Below, in pieces: positions 1 to 7,601 of a stretch of DNA of 64,000 bases (position 1 is the stretch's first letter; every line of letters starts with the position of its first letter). The notes below the pieces were generated by a model, which made no database searches, was not told the DNA's origin, and worked only from the letters and a program-made list of their open reading frames with translations. Made by a program: the position numbers and the translations under genes. Source of the stretch: Clostridiales bacterium (lineage in GTDB: Bacteria > Bacillota > Clostridia > Oscillospirales > Oscillospiraceae). The DNA lies in NCBI GenBank assembly GCA_004556205.1, contig SFIL01000001.1:1-64000 (forward strand), written 5' to 3'.

Positions 1-6
1 CCCAAA

Positions 7-393
7 ATGAAACCCAGTAATGCTTGCGAATTTGTTGATGCACAGTGGTGCAAACCTGTAGCCAATGACATTAAACAATCCATCGAAGCTACATTTGCAG
101 AAAACCCAAAGGCTAAGGCAAAATTCGAAAATGCACCGAATATGCCGAAACCTTCTGTTGCAAGTGCTTGGATGGCACTTACAGACGAACAAGCAGAGTC
201 ATTCTCAGAGTATGTCAAGAACCTGCCTGACCGATTTACTGCAGAACAATTTTGGACCTGGTCTGCAAGTTATCGGCAATATCTGGTTGACCCATCCAAA
301 GCTACGCACATTCTGTATTTGTTCAGTTATTTGTGGGAAATTGATGAACAGTTTGAACCGCTTCATTTCAGTCCAGAACTAAAGAAATTGTAA
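7..393 (+). CDS. hypothetical protein, possibly 5'-truncated by the window edge
   Basis: An open frame of 128 codons starting at the first ATG of the window. The frame is still open upstream of this ATG up to the window edge, so the true start may lie outside. The product is soluble-looking, acidic in the C-terminal half and rich in aromatic residues (Trp/Tyr/Phe between residues 75 and 120). There is no signal peptide, membrane segment or motif I recognise. It is followed about 100 bp downstream by a strong bidirectional hairpin, consistent with a real transcription unit. No function is proposed. Confidence 0.55.
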   Translation: MKPSNACEFVDAQWCKPVANDIKQSIEATFAENPKAKAKFENAPNMPKPSVASAWMALTDEQAESFSEYVKNLPDRFTAEQFWTWSASYRQYLVDPSKATHILYLFSYLWEIDEQFEPLHFSPELKKL

Positions 394-491
394 CAAACTA
401 TTAGACAAATTCCAATTTTTCGAACGGAGCCGACACACTACTTTTGATTACTTTTACCTCAATTCTGCTCCGTTTGGTTACTCTTTCGCAG

Positions 492-534
492 AAAAGAAAC
501 AGCCTTTGTCCTTCGGACAGAGGCTGTTTCTTTT
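492..534. terminator. bidirectional intrinsic terminator
   Basis: A perfect 14-bp stem (AAAAGAAACAGCCT against AGGCTGTTTCTTTT), with an inner GTCC-TTCG-GGAC-like extension and T/A runs on both sides. It would end transcription of the 128-codon gene. Confidence 0.75.
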
Positions 535-540
535 CAACGA

Positions 541-656
541 AATAAAGCCCTTACGGGATTTTTGAAATTTGCTTCGCAAGTGAAATACGCCTGCGGCGTG
601 TGAAATCGCTTCACTGTGAAATGCCTGCGGGCGCCAGTGGGCTTATTTCACTCTCT
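541..656. repeat. array of short palindromes separated by TGAAAT/TTTCA spacers (MITE/REP-like)
   Basis: Successive small palindromes (TTGCTTCGCAA, ACGCCTGCGGCGT, TCGCTTCA-TGTGAA, TGCCTGCGGGC) are separated by 'tgaaat' or 'ttcac' and enclosed by GAAATAAAGCCC and GGGCTTATTTC, an outer inverted repeat. It has no coding potential. The architecture resembles non-autonomous palindromic repeats seen in many Clostridia. Confidence 0.6.
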
Positions 657-767
657 GCGCAAGAAGAAAATTTCGGAGCTTTTTGAGATTCTTCGCCGGC
701 ATATTGCCGACTCACACGAATCACGCTAATAACGGACAATTTCATTGTTTTTGACAGTTTTTAGGAA

Positions 768-909
768 GCCGTGAATCAATCCGCGAGAGCGGTCGGCGAG
801 AGATTTTGCCACAATTGAGGTTTGAAAACCACAGGAATTTTTTGTGTATTTCAAAGTTTTCGAACCGATCAATTGCGGTAAAGGATCCGCTGATTTGCGC
901 AGAAGCTCC
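768..909 (-). repeat. dispersed repeat, copy A (second copy at 48051-48214)
   Basis: Read on the minus strand, this stretch matches 48051-48214 closely. Shared blocks include AAATCAGCGGATC, TTTGAAATACACAAA, TTTCAAACCTC and AAAATCTCTCGCCGACC, then GATTGATTC and TTTCCTAAAA-like ends. It directly abuts the stop codon of the HAD gene. No open frame is conserved between the copies. Confidence 0.75.
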
Positions 910-1761
910 TTAGTATAATAGCTCCTCCAATGCAGCGATGGCAGAGGCAACGCTGCCGTCGCCGCACGGCGCGACACCGCGGAAAAACGGCTGATTGCGC
1001 AAGGCGGGATCGCAGTCCGCAGGGGAGAAGGCATAGTCTGCCTCGCGGAGCATGGAAATGTCGTTCATTGCGTCGCCGATGCACACAAGGGTCTTCCTGT
1101 CGAGTGATTTTGCAAGCGCGCGCGCCGCAGTTCCCTTGTTACAGGTGTTCGCGCCGATCTCGATCAGGCGCGGCATGGAACGCGTGACATAGCATTTTTC
1201 ACGGCAGAAGCGGTCGAGATACTCCATCAGCAGGCGGAATTTTTCGAGCTTTTCGGGCGGAACCTCGTCATAGCTCTCAATGACGCTGTCTTGCGTCGCG
1301 CAGACGACGATCTTCATCCACGGAAAGGGCGGATCTTTCTCCACATGGATCGGCTTCACGCCGCTTGCGGCAAGAAAACGGTCGCGCGTCGTGTCTGCGC
1401 CGTAGATGTAATGCGCGTCGAGACACTGCACCTCAACGCTCAGCGAATTGTCATAGGCGCGCGCGGCGGCAATGATCTTCGGCGCGAATTCCTCATCCAG
1501 CGGCTCAAAGCGCTGAAGTGTTTCGGTTGTGTAGTCGTACAGGATTGCGCCGTTGCTGAGAATGCAGGGGGCGTTGACAGGGACAAGTGCAGCCCTTTGG
1601 CGGAAGAGCGGAATGCTTCTGCCGCTGGCCACGGTAAAGATGCCGCCCTCGTCCATAAAATAACGGATCGCGTCGAGATTGACCTGCGGAATACGATCCT
1701 GCGGGTCGGTCAGGGTTCGGTCAAAATCACTGGCAATCATAATATTGGAAAATTTTCCCAT
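910..1761 (-). CDS. HAD-superfamily (Cof-type, class IIB) sugar-phosphate phosphatase
   Basis: A 283-aa cytosolic hydrolase. Residues 8-15 carry the HAD motif I (ASDFDRTLTD), with Asp nucleophile and acid/base. 'SNGAI' near residue 85 fits motif II, a Lys precedes the C-terminal region, and 'IGDAMNDISML' near residue 235 is motif IV (GDxxND). The cap inserted between motifs II and III is typical of Cof/YidA-type enzymes that dephosphorylate sugar phosphates or related metabolites; the substrate cannot be assigned. The start at 1761 is chosen because GGAGGAG lies immediately upstream and the longer frame has no ribosome site. A TTGACA-N16-TATACT promoter sits 30 bp upstream. It is monocistronic. 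Confidence 0.9.
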   Translation of the reverse strand: MGKFSNIMIASDFDRTLTDPQDRIPQVNLDAIRYFMDEGGIFTVASGRSIPLFRQRAALVPVNAPCILSNGAILYDYTTETLQRFEPLDEEFAPKIIAAARAYDNSLSVEVQCLDAHYIYGADTTRDRFLAASGVKPIHVEKDPPFPWMKIVVCATQDSVIESYDEVPPEKLEKFRLLMEYLDRFCREKCYVTRSMPRLIEIGANTCNKGTAARALAKSLDRKTLVCIGDAMNDISMLREADYAFSPADCDPALRNQPFFRGVAPCGDGSVASAIAALEELLY

Positions 1762-1790
1762 GAAGCTCCTCCGAGATTCTGTTTTTGCAT

Positions 1791-1818
1791 AGTATATCAC
1801 AAAAGGCGAATTTGTCAA
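1791..1818 (-). promoter_or_regulatory. sigma-A type promoter of the HAD phosphatase gene
   Basis: On the minus strand: TTGACA (1818-1813), 16-bp spacer, TATACT (1796-1791), about 30 bp ahead of the chosen start. Confidence 0.7.
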
Positions 1819-1977
1819 TTCGTATTTTTCCCAAGAAAACCACCCCCAACCGCTGATTTTGGCCGGGAGTGGAGAATTGTATGCGCTTTCAGGCGGTAAA
1901 ATCATTTTTTAATGAATATGGATTGCCGTGTCACAATCCACACGCGAAGAATGCACCACAATAAACGAAACAGCCCG

Positions 1978-2005
1978 GTAGGGCGGGGACACGTCCCCGC
2001 CCTAC
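1978..2005. repeat. palindromic GTAGGGCGGGGAC repeat downstream of rnfB
   Basis: Two 13-bp arms (GTAGGGCGGGGAC and GTCCCCGCCCTAC) around a 2-nt centre, 8 bp beyond the rnfB stop. Variants of the same GTAGGGGCGG motif recur at about 13310, 20588, 25438, 26785, 34655 and 60872. It may double as the end of the rnf transcript. Confidence 0.65.
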
Positions 2006-2012
2006 TGAAGCA

Positions 2013-2840
2013 TCAGCGCTGCATCGCGGGGACGGCGTCCATGTCGGTGCGGAGATTCGAGTCGGAGATCAATTGCCTCGGGCAGACCGCCGCACAGCGT
2101 CCGCAGGAGACGCACTTGCTGTAATCAATAGTCGCAAGGTTGCTGATGACGTGGATCGCATCGTAATCGCACTGCTTTTCGCACAAATGACAGCCGACGC
2201 AGCCAATGTCGCAGACCTTGCGGGTATTTGCGCCGCGCTCGCGGTTGGAGCAGGCAATGACGATGTCCGTATTGTAGGTGACGGGGATGATGACCTTGCG
2301 CGGGCAGACATCCACGCACTGCATGCAGCCCGTGCATTTGTCCGCGTCCACGCGGGCGACGCCGCCGATTACGCGGATGGCGTCGAATTTACACACGGAG
2401 ACACAGGTGCCGAAGCCGAGACAGCCGTTCGGACAGGCGGAGGGGCCGTCGCCCGTGACAAACATGGCGGAGCGGCAGTCCGCGATGCCGTCATAGCGCC
2501 CTTTAGGAAGGTGGTTCTTTCCACGGCACTTAACCATGGCGACCTTCTTTTCGACCTCGACGCTCTCGACGCCCATAACCTCGGACATTTTTTTTGCCGC
2601 CTCCGCGCCGCCTGCGGCACACAGACCGATTTGCGCTTTGCCGTCCAAGACCGCCTGTGCGTACGCCTGGCAGCCGGCAAAGCCGCAGCCGCCGCAGTTC
2701 GCCCCGGGCAGCGCGCCTGTCAGCTTGGGCAGGCGCTCATCGACCTTGACGGCAAAGACCTTGGACGCGACCGCTAAGATGCCGCCGAAGACCGCGCCCA
2801 GCACGCCGAGCACGGCGATGGCATAGAGAATTTTTTCCAT
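2013..2840 (-). CDS. rnfB: Rnf complex subunit B, multi-cluster ferredoxin-like protein
   Basis: 275 aa. An N-terminal hydrophobic anchor (residues 1-28) is followed by a cluster motif (NCGGCGFAGC, about 48-57), then a series of ferredoxin-type motifs: CPNGC...GTCVSVC, CTGCMQCVDVCP, CDIGCVGCHLCEKQC and CVSCGRCAAVCP. In the Rnf complex, RnfB accepts electrons from reduced ferredoxin and passes them toward RnfC/NAD+. It is the last gene of rnfCDGEAB, 12 bp after rnfA, with AGGAGG before its ATG. The number of cluster motifs is as in clostridial RnfB, which is larger than the proteobacterial form. Confidence 0.96.
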   Translation of the reverse strand: MEKILYAIAVLGVLGAVFGGILAVASKVFAVKVDERLPKLTGALPGANCGGCGFAGCQAYAQAVLDGKAQIGLCAAGGAEAAKKMSEVMGVESVEVEKKVAMVKCRGKNHLPKGRYDGIADCRSAMFVTGDGPSACPNGCLGFGTCVSVCKFDAIRVIGGVARVDADKCTGCMQCVDVCPRKVIIPVTYNTDIVIACSNRERGANTRKVCDIGCVGCHLCEKQCDYDAIHVISNLATIDYSKCVSCGRCAAVCPRQLISDSNLRTDMDAVPAMQR

Positions 2841-2852
2841 AGCCGTACCTCC

Positions 2853-3443
2853 TTAAAAGACCTTAAAGCCCGAGAAACCCATGAAGGACAGGGCGAGCAG
2901 ACCCGCCGCAATCAGTGCCAGCGGGAAGCCCTTGAACGCCTTTGGGCAGTCGCAGTCCTCCAGCCGCTCGCGCAGAGAGGAGAACAGGACGATCGCCAGC
3001 GTAAAGCCGATGCCGCCCGTGATGCCGTAGACGACGGACTCCAAGAAGGTGTAGCCGTTCTGAATGTTCAGCAGCGCCACGCCCAAAACGGCACAGTTGG
3101 TGGTGATCAGGGGCAGATAAATGCCGAGCGCCTGATACAGTGCGGGCATGACCTTTTGCAGGAACATCTCGACGAACTGCACAAGGGCGGCAATGACGAG
3201 AATGAACACGACCGTCTGCATATATTCCAGCCCGAGGGAGACGAGCAAAAACTCGTTGACTGCCCATGTTGCGGCGGAGGCAAGCGCCATCACGAAGACG
3301 ACGGCAAAGCCCATGCCGAGGGAGGTATCAAGCTTTTTCGAAACGCCCATGAACGGGCAGATGCCGAGGAATTTGACGAGGATAAAGTTCTCGGCTAAGA
3401 TCGCGTTGAGCGAGATGGTAAACAGGGTGATAAAAATACTCAT
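2853..3443 (-). CDS. rnfA: Rnf complex integral membrane subunit A
   Basis: A 196-aa, highly hydrophobic protein with six predicted membrane spans. It carries the family N-terminus (NAILAENFILVKFLGICPF), with the conserved Cys that helps hold the membrane-embedded Fe-S cluster shared with RnfE. The start overlaps the rnfE stop by 4 bp, indicating translational coupling. With RnfD/E/G it forms the Na+- or H+-translocating membrane part of ferredoxin:NAD+ oxidoreductase. Confidence 0.96.
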   Translation of the reverse strand: MSIFITLFTISLNAILAENFILVKFLGICPFMGVSKKLDTSLGMGFAVVFVMALASAATWAVNEFLLVSLGLEYMQTVVFILVIAALVQFVEMFLQKVMPALYQALGIYLPLITTNCAVLGVALLNIQNGYTFLESVVYGITGGIGFTLAIVLFSSLRERLEDCDCPKAFKGFPLALIAAGLLALSFMGFSGFKVF

Positions 3444-4081
3444 TTCGCCGCCTCCTTTGCCGCCTCACGCGCCGCGAGCTTCCGATTGACCCACTGTGTC
3501 AGAGCGATCAGACAACCGAGGGTGAGGAAGCCGCCGACGGGCAGGATGATCATGAGCGCGGGATACTGCGCGGGGAGAATGCGGATGCCGTCCGCGCCGA
3601 ACACGCCCTTGCCGAAGGTGCCGCTGCCGAGCAGCTCGCGGATGATGCACATGATAACAAGAGCTGCGGTGTAGCCGATGCCCTGTGTGAGTCCGTCCAC
3701 CGCCGAGGCGAGGATGCCGTTTTTCGACGCGTAGGACTCCGCTCTGCCCAGGATGATGCAGTTGACGACAATCAGCGGGATGAACACGCCGAGACTGTCC
3801 GACAGGGCGGGGAGGAAGGCTTTTAAGAGCAGATCGACCATCGTGACAAAGCCCGCGATGATGACGATATACGCCGCGATGCGGATCTTGTCGGGGATGA
3901 CCTTGCGCAGAAGCGAGATGACGACATTCGAGCAGATGAGGATGATGGTGACGGACAAGCCCATGCCGATGCCGTTAAAGAGGGTGGTCGTAATCGCCAT
4001 CGTCGAGCACATACCGAGGAGCTGACTTAAGACGGGGTTGTTGGTCAGAAGCCCCTCTTTGAGCTGTTTTTTGAAGTTCAT
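3440..4081 (-). CDS. rnfE: Rnf complex integral membrane subunit E
   Basis: 213 aa, six membrane spans, homologous to RnfA with inverted topology; the LLGMCSTMAITTT segment near the N-terminus holds the conserved Cys. I place the start at 4081 rather than at the longer frame: the ATG follows GGAGGTGCTCGG and overlaps the rnfG stop as ATGA, the same junction style as the other rnf genes. The C-terminus is Ala/Lys/Glu-rich and charged. Confidence 0.95.
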   Translation of the reverse strand: MNFKKQLKEGLLTNNPVLSQLLGMCSTMAITTTLFNGIGMGLSVTIILICSNVVISLLRKVIPDKIRIAAYIVIIAGFVTMVDLLLKAFLPALSDSLGVFIPLIVVNCIILGRAESYASKNGILASAVDGLTQGIGYTAALVIMCIIRELLGSGTFGKGVFGADGIRILPAQYPALMIILPVGGFLTLGCLIALTQWVNRKLAAREAAKEAAK

Positions 4082-4605
4082 CCGAGCACCTCCTTTACAC
4101 ATTCGAGCGCGAGATTCACGCCCTTTGTCACTGCGCGGGAGGTCACCGTCGCGCCTGTCAGGGCGTCAATCGGGCCGCCGTCCTTGGTCACGGCGAGACC
4201 GCCTGCCAAGCCGACAAACTGCGCGCGGAAATCCCCTCTGGTGCAGTTTGCGCCGAGGGACGCGGTTTCGGAATGGGAGATGATGCTGACACCTGTGACG
4301 GTGCGGTTCGGATCGACGCCGACCATCATGTCGATCGCGCCGCCGAAGCCGTTGACGCTGACGCGCACGACATAGCCCTTGTCTCCCGCTTGGTAGAGCG
4401 CGGTCACGCCCTCTGCGTCGGTTTCGAGCGGTTCATAGCTGTCCGCTTCGAGCACCTCGCGCATGGCGGACTCGGCTTTTTCGTTTTGCAGCGCTGCGAT
4501 TTTGTCCTCGGTTAGGTAGTTGACCAGTCCCAAAAGACCCGCGACAACCGCAGTGATAAGCAGAAGCGTCACGGTCAGACGGAGGATGTACTTGGCGTTT
4601 TTCAT
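4078..4605 (-). CDS. rnfG: Rnf complex FMN-binding subunit G
   Basis: 175 aa. One N-terminal membrane helix (residues 7-29) is followed by an extracytoplasmic FMN-binding domain. The flavinylation motif is visible as TGATVTS near residue 150, a variant of S(T)GATxxS whose second Thr carries covalent FMN. Starts and stops overlap its neighbours by 4 bp on both sides. It relays electrons across the membrane in the Rnf complex. Confidence 0.95.
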   Translation of the reverse strand: MKNAKYILRLTVTLLLITAVVAGLLGLVNYLTEDKIAALQNEKAESAMREVLEADSYEPLETDAEGVTALYQAGDKGYVVRVSVNGFGGAIDMMVGVDPNRTVTGVSIISHSETASLGANCTRGDFRAQFVGLAGGLAVTKDGGPIDALTGATVTSRAVTKGVNLALECVKEVLG

Positions 4606-5621
4606 GCCGCATCACCGCCCTTCTTCTTTTTCTCCTTTACCGCGCCGAAGCGCTTGGGCACGCCGAGCTTATCAAAGAAGCCGACGCAGCAGTTCATAAT
4701 CAGAATTGCGTAGCTCACGCCCTCGACATAGGAGCCGAAGTAGCGGAACAGAATCGTCAGCACGCCGCAGCCGATGCCGAAGGCGATCTGACCTCCGTGC
4801 GTGACGGGAGAGGTGGTGTAGTCCGTTGCCATAAAGATCGCGCCGAGCATCAGACCGCCCGAGAGAAGCTGGCAGAGCATCCAGTCCAAACGGTTGCAGC
4901 CGCCCAACGGGAAGAGGACGGCAAGCACCGCGACCGTGCCGAGGTAGGCAAGCGGAATGCGCAGCGTGATGACCCTCCGCGCGACGAGGTAGATGCCGCC
5001 GAGCAGCAGGGCAAGCGCCGAGATCTCGCCCAGCGAGCCGCCGATCTTGCCGAAGAACAGGTCGAGCAGACTTTCGGACGGGAGCGCGCCCGCGTGCAGC
5101 GCCTCCATCGGGGTGGCGGAGGTCAAACCGTCCAAAGCGGCGCGGGTCGGGTTAGAGAAGGCGTCGATGCTTGTGCCCACCTTGACCCAGCTGCCAGACA
5201 TTAAGGAGGGCCAGCTGAACAGGAAGGCGCGGGCGGCCAGGGCGGGGTTGACAATGTTCAGACCGATGCCGCCGAAAAGCTGCTTGACTAAGACGATGGC
5301 AAAGAAATCCGCAATCAGAATCGTCCAAAACGGCAGGGTCACGGGGCAGACAAAGGCGATCAGCATACCCGTAACGACCGCCGACCAGTCGGAGACGGTG
5401 TTGTCCTTCTTCATCACGCGGCGGTAGCCCCACTCGAAGAACACGCAGCCCAAGACCGACACGAGGGTCAGCGTCAGCGCGCGCCAGCCGAAGAAATAAA
5501 TCGCGGCAATCAGCGCGGGCAGCAGCGCAATGCAGACATCGCGCATAATCACGGCGGTGGAGTTTTTACTGTGCGCATGCGGGGAGGAGGAAATTGTCAG
5601 GTTGACGGGTTCATATTTCAT
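4602..5621 (-). CDS. rnfD: Rnf complex integral membrane subunit D
   Basis: 339 aa with eight to ten membrane segments. The start at 5621 (MKYEPVNLTISSSPH) fits the family's N-terminus, follows GGAGGCGGCAAA, and overlaps the rnfC stop by 4 bp; the longer frame reads back into rnfC. The family's flavinylation site is visible as 'DGLTSATPME' in the middle of the protein (SGATxxT-like, Thr acceptor). It is a core subunit for ion translocation. Confidence 0.95.
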   Translation of the reverse strand: MKYEPVNLTISSSPHAHSKNSTAVIMRDVCIALLPALIAAIYFFGWRALTLTLVSVLGCVFFEWGYRRVMKKDNTVSDWSAVVTGMLIAFVCPVTLPFWTILIADFFAIVLVKQLFGGIGLNIVNPALAARAFLFSWPSLMSGSWVKVGTSIDAFSNPTRAALDGLTSATPMEALHAGALPSESLLDLFFGKIGGSLGEISALALLLGGIYLVARRVITLRIPLAYLGTVAVLAVLFPLGGCNRLDWMLCQLLSGGLMLGAIFMATDYTTSPVTHGGQIAFGIGCGVLTILFRYFGSYVEGVSYAILIMNCCVGFFDKLGVPKRFGAVKEKKKKGGDAA

Positions 5622-6931
5622 TTTGCCGCCTCCTTTGCTTTCGCGTCGCGGAGCATTTTTTTCGCCGTGCGGAAGCTCTGCACAAGGGGAATTCCTGCAG
5701 GGCAGCCGTAGGCGCAGCTGCCGCACTCGATGCAGTCTGTGACGTTGCCCTTTTCGAGCTTTTCCAAGTCGCCGTTTTTCTGCGCGCGGTGCAGGAAAAT
5801 GGGCATCAGGTGCATCGGACAGACGTCCACGCACTTGCCGCAGCGGATGCAGTGCGGGTCGGCAACCTCGTGATTGTCCTTCTCGGAGAAGCAGGTCAGG
5901 GCGTTGTTGCCCTTGATCGTGCCACAGGCGAGGGTGTGCTGGGCAATGCCCATCATCGGCCCACCGCAGAGGATTTTATAGGGTTGGCAGCAGAAGCCGC
6001 CTGCCGCCTCGACGAGGTCGGAATAGAGCGTGCCGATGGGGGCGAGGAAGTTGGACGGTCTGGCAATCGCCCTGCCCGTCACCGTCACGGCGCGGCGGAC
6101 GAGGGGCATCCCCTCATAGACCGCGTCGTAAATCGCCGCGCAGGTCGCCGCATTGAACACCGCGCAGCCGACCGCAGCGGGCAGTCCGCCGGGCGGGACG
6201 CAGCGTCCCGTAACTGCCTGAATGAGCTGTTTTTCCGCGCCCTGCGGGTAGCGTACGCGCAGGGAGAGCAGCTCCACATCGTCGGTTAAGACCTTCTTCA
6301 TGGCGGCAATCGCCTGCGGCTTGTTCGCCTCGATGCCGACGGCGGTACGCGTGGGATTCAGAATTTTTTGGATCACGCGCAGCCCGCCTGCCACACGTTC
6401 GGGCGTCTCGCGCATGAGACGGTCGTCCGAGGTGATGTACGGCTCGCATTCCGCGCCGTTGACGATCACGGTATCGACCTTGCCCATGCCGGAGGAGATC
6501 TTGACATTCGTCGGGAAACCTGCGCCGCCCATGCCCGTAATGCCCGCCTCGCGGATGATGGCGGTCAGCTCGTCGGGCGACAGGTCCGCGATGCTCTCGC
6601 GCTTTTGCACGGTGGGACAGAGGGTGTCGCGCCCGTCGTTTTCGATCACGACGCACATCCCGTTGGTGCCCGCGGGCGTCGGGCGCATCTCAACCGCCAC
6701 AACCGTGCCCGAGACGGAGGCGTGGACGGGAACGCAAAGCCCCTGTCCGTCGCCGATCTTCTGCCCGAGGGTTACACGGTCGCCGATCTTGACAAGAGGA
6801 GTGCAGGGTTTGCCGATGTGCTGCGACATTGCGATGCTGACGAGCTTCGGACGCAGAGGCACGATGGGCGCCTCACACGACAGCTCTTTGAAGCCCTTCG
6901 GATGAACGCCGCCGAAAAAGAAACGAGCCAT
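5618..6931 (-). CDS. rnfC: Rnf complex NADH-reactive subunit C
   Basis: 437 aa. Residues 1-70 are the RnfC N-terminal barrel/biotinyl-like domain (GDRVTLGQKIGDG), followed by the Gly-rich NADH/FMN Rossmann region (GMGGAGFPTNVK, about residue 130), an SLBB-type domain, and two [4Fe-4S] motifs near the C-terminus (CIRCGKCVDVCP and CIECGSCAYGCP). First gene of the complete six-gene rnf operon. In anaerobes the complex couples reduced ferredoxin oxidation to NAD+ reduction and builds an ion gradient. The promoter region shows TATGATATAGT on the minus strand about 35-45 bp upstream. Confidence 0.96.
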   Translation of the reverse strand: MARFFFGGVHPKGFKELSCEAPIVPLRPKLVSIAMSQHIGKPCTPLVKIGDRVTLGQKIGDGQGLCVPVHASVSGTVVAVEMRPTPAGTNGMCVVIENDGRDTLCPTVQKRESIADLSPDELTAIIREAGITGMGGAGFPTNVKISSGMGKVDTVIVNGAECEPYITSDDRLMRETPERVAGGLRVIQKILNPTRTAVGIEANKPQAIAAMKKVLTDDVELLSLRVRYPQGAEKQLIQAVTGRCVPPGGLPAAVGCAVFNAATCAAIYDAVYEGMPLVRRAVTVTGRAIARPSNFLAPIGTLYSDLVEAAGGFCCQPYKILCGGPMMGIAQHTLACGTIKGNNALTCFSEKDNHEVADPHCIRCGKCVDVCPMHLMPIFLHRAQKNGDLEKLEKGNVTDCIECGSCAYGCPAGIPLVQSFRTAKKMLRDAKAKEAAK

Positions 6932-7114
6932 AGGTGCATCACCTCAATTCATATTCATACAACTCCACTATATCATATGCAGCCGAAAAAAGCTATGATT
7001 TTACACTGCGAATTTTTGCGAATTTTGGATTTAACGGAAAAAATCGCACTGACACTGTAAAACTTGCACAAAAATATTGATAGGAAAGCGGAAATTCTTC
7101 TGCAAAAGTGACGA

Positions 7115-7142
7115 TTGCATTTTTGACCGAATACGATATAAT
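7115..7142 (+). promoter_or_regulatory. promoter of the glycine-riboswitch/glyA unit
   Basis: TTGCAT (7115-7120), 16-bp spacer, TATAAT (7137-7142), placing the transcription start just upstream of the riboswitch. Confidence 0.65.
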
Positions 7143-7159
7143 AATCTTACAAACAAATA

Positions 7160-7330
7160 AACCCGTCGAAACGGCTCGGGAAAGCGGTTTTTGTGACCCT
7201 CCGAAGGAGTAATGCTCTCAGGAAAACAGACCGAGCCGTGGAGGGACTCTCTGGAGAAGCTCATTTTTTGAGTGCCGAAGGTGCAAGGCGCAAGCCGAAT
7301 CTCTCAGGCAAAAGGACAGAGGCTGATTCC
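7160..7330 (+). ncRNA. tandem glycine riboswitch (gcvT motif)
   Basis: Two successive aptamer-like units. The first shows CCTCCGAAGGAGTAA...CTCTCAGGAAAACAGACCG. The second shows GTGCCGAAGGTGCAAGGCG...TCTCAGGCAAAAGGACAGAG. CCGAAGG and TCTCAGG-AAAAGGACAGAG are the diagnostic conserved blocks of the glycine riboswitch class. It is followed 25 bp later by an intrinsic terminator and then glyA, so glycine probably controls read-through into serine hydroxymethyltransferase. The direction of control (on or off) cannot be read directly. Confidence 0.92.
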
Positions 7331-7353
7331 GTGCGAGCGGAATTGCTGTGTTG

Positions 7354-7391
7354 GAGTGTAACCGGAGACGGCTGCACTCTTTTTGTTTTGC
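7354..7391 (+). terminator. expression-platform terminator of the glycine riboswitch
   Basis: Stem GAGTGTAACCG / CGGCTGCACTC (one mismatch, one wobble) with a GAGA loop, followed by TTTTTGTTTT. Confidence 0.75.
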
Positions 7392-7410
7392 CCTTAGGTC
7401 AGCGTCAGCG

Positions 7411-7519
7411 TGTCATTGCGAGGAGTGCAGCGACGCGGCTGCGCAGCCGTCCGCAACGAAGGAGCGTTACGGATGCGGCGTACCCCTTGCGGGTAGTGTG
7501 CGCGCCGGTCTTGCAATGA
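7411..7519. repeat. MITE-like element with TGTCATTGC terminal inverted repeats
   Basis: 109 bp bounded by TGTCATTGC(GAGG) and (TT)GCAATGACA, GC-rich inside with further small palindromes. A related element with the same ends lies at 57536-57633. It sits between the riboswitch terminator and the glyA ribosome site. Confidence 0.7.
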
Positions 7520-7601
7520 CAAATGGGGTAGTCGTTTTCACTATCGTCATTCACCATTCACTATTCGTTATTCACTACCTGATATTATAGGAGGAATCGC
7601 C

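Noticed and set aside
541..656. CRISPR array
   Set aside because: The repeated units are palindromes of varied sequence with 6-8-bp spacers; there are no identical 25-40-bp direct repeats or unique spacers, and no cas genes nearby.
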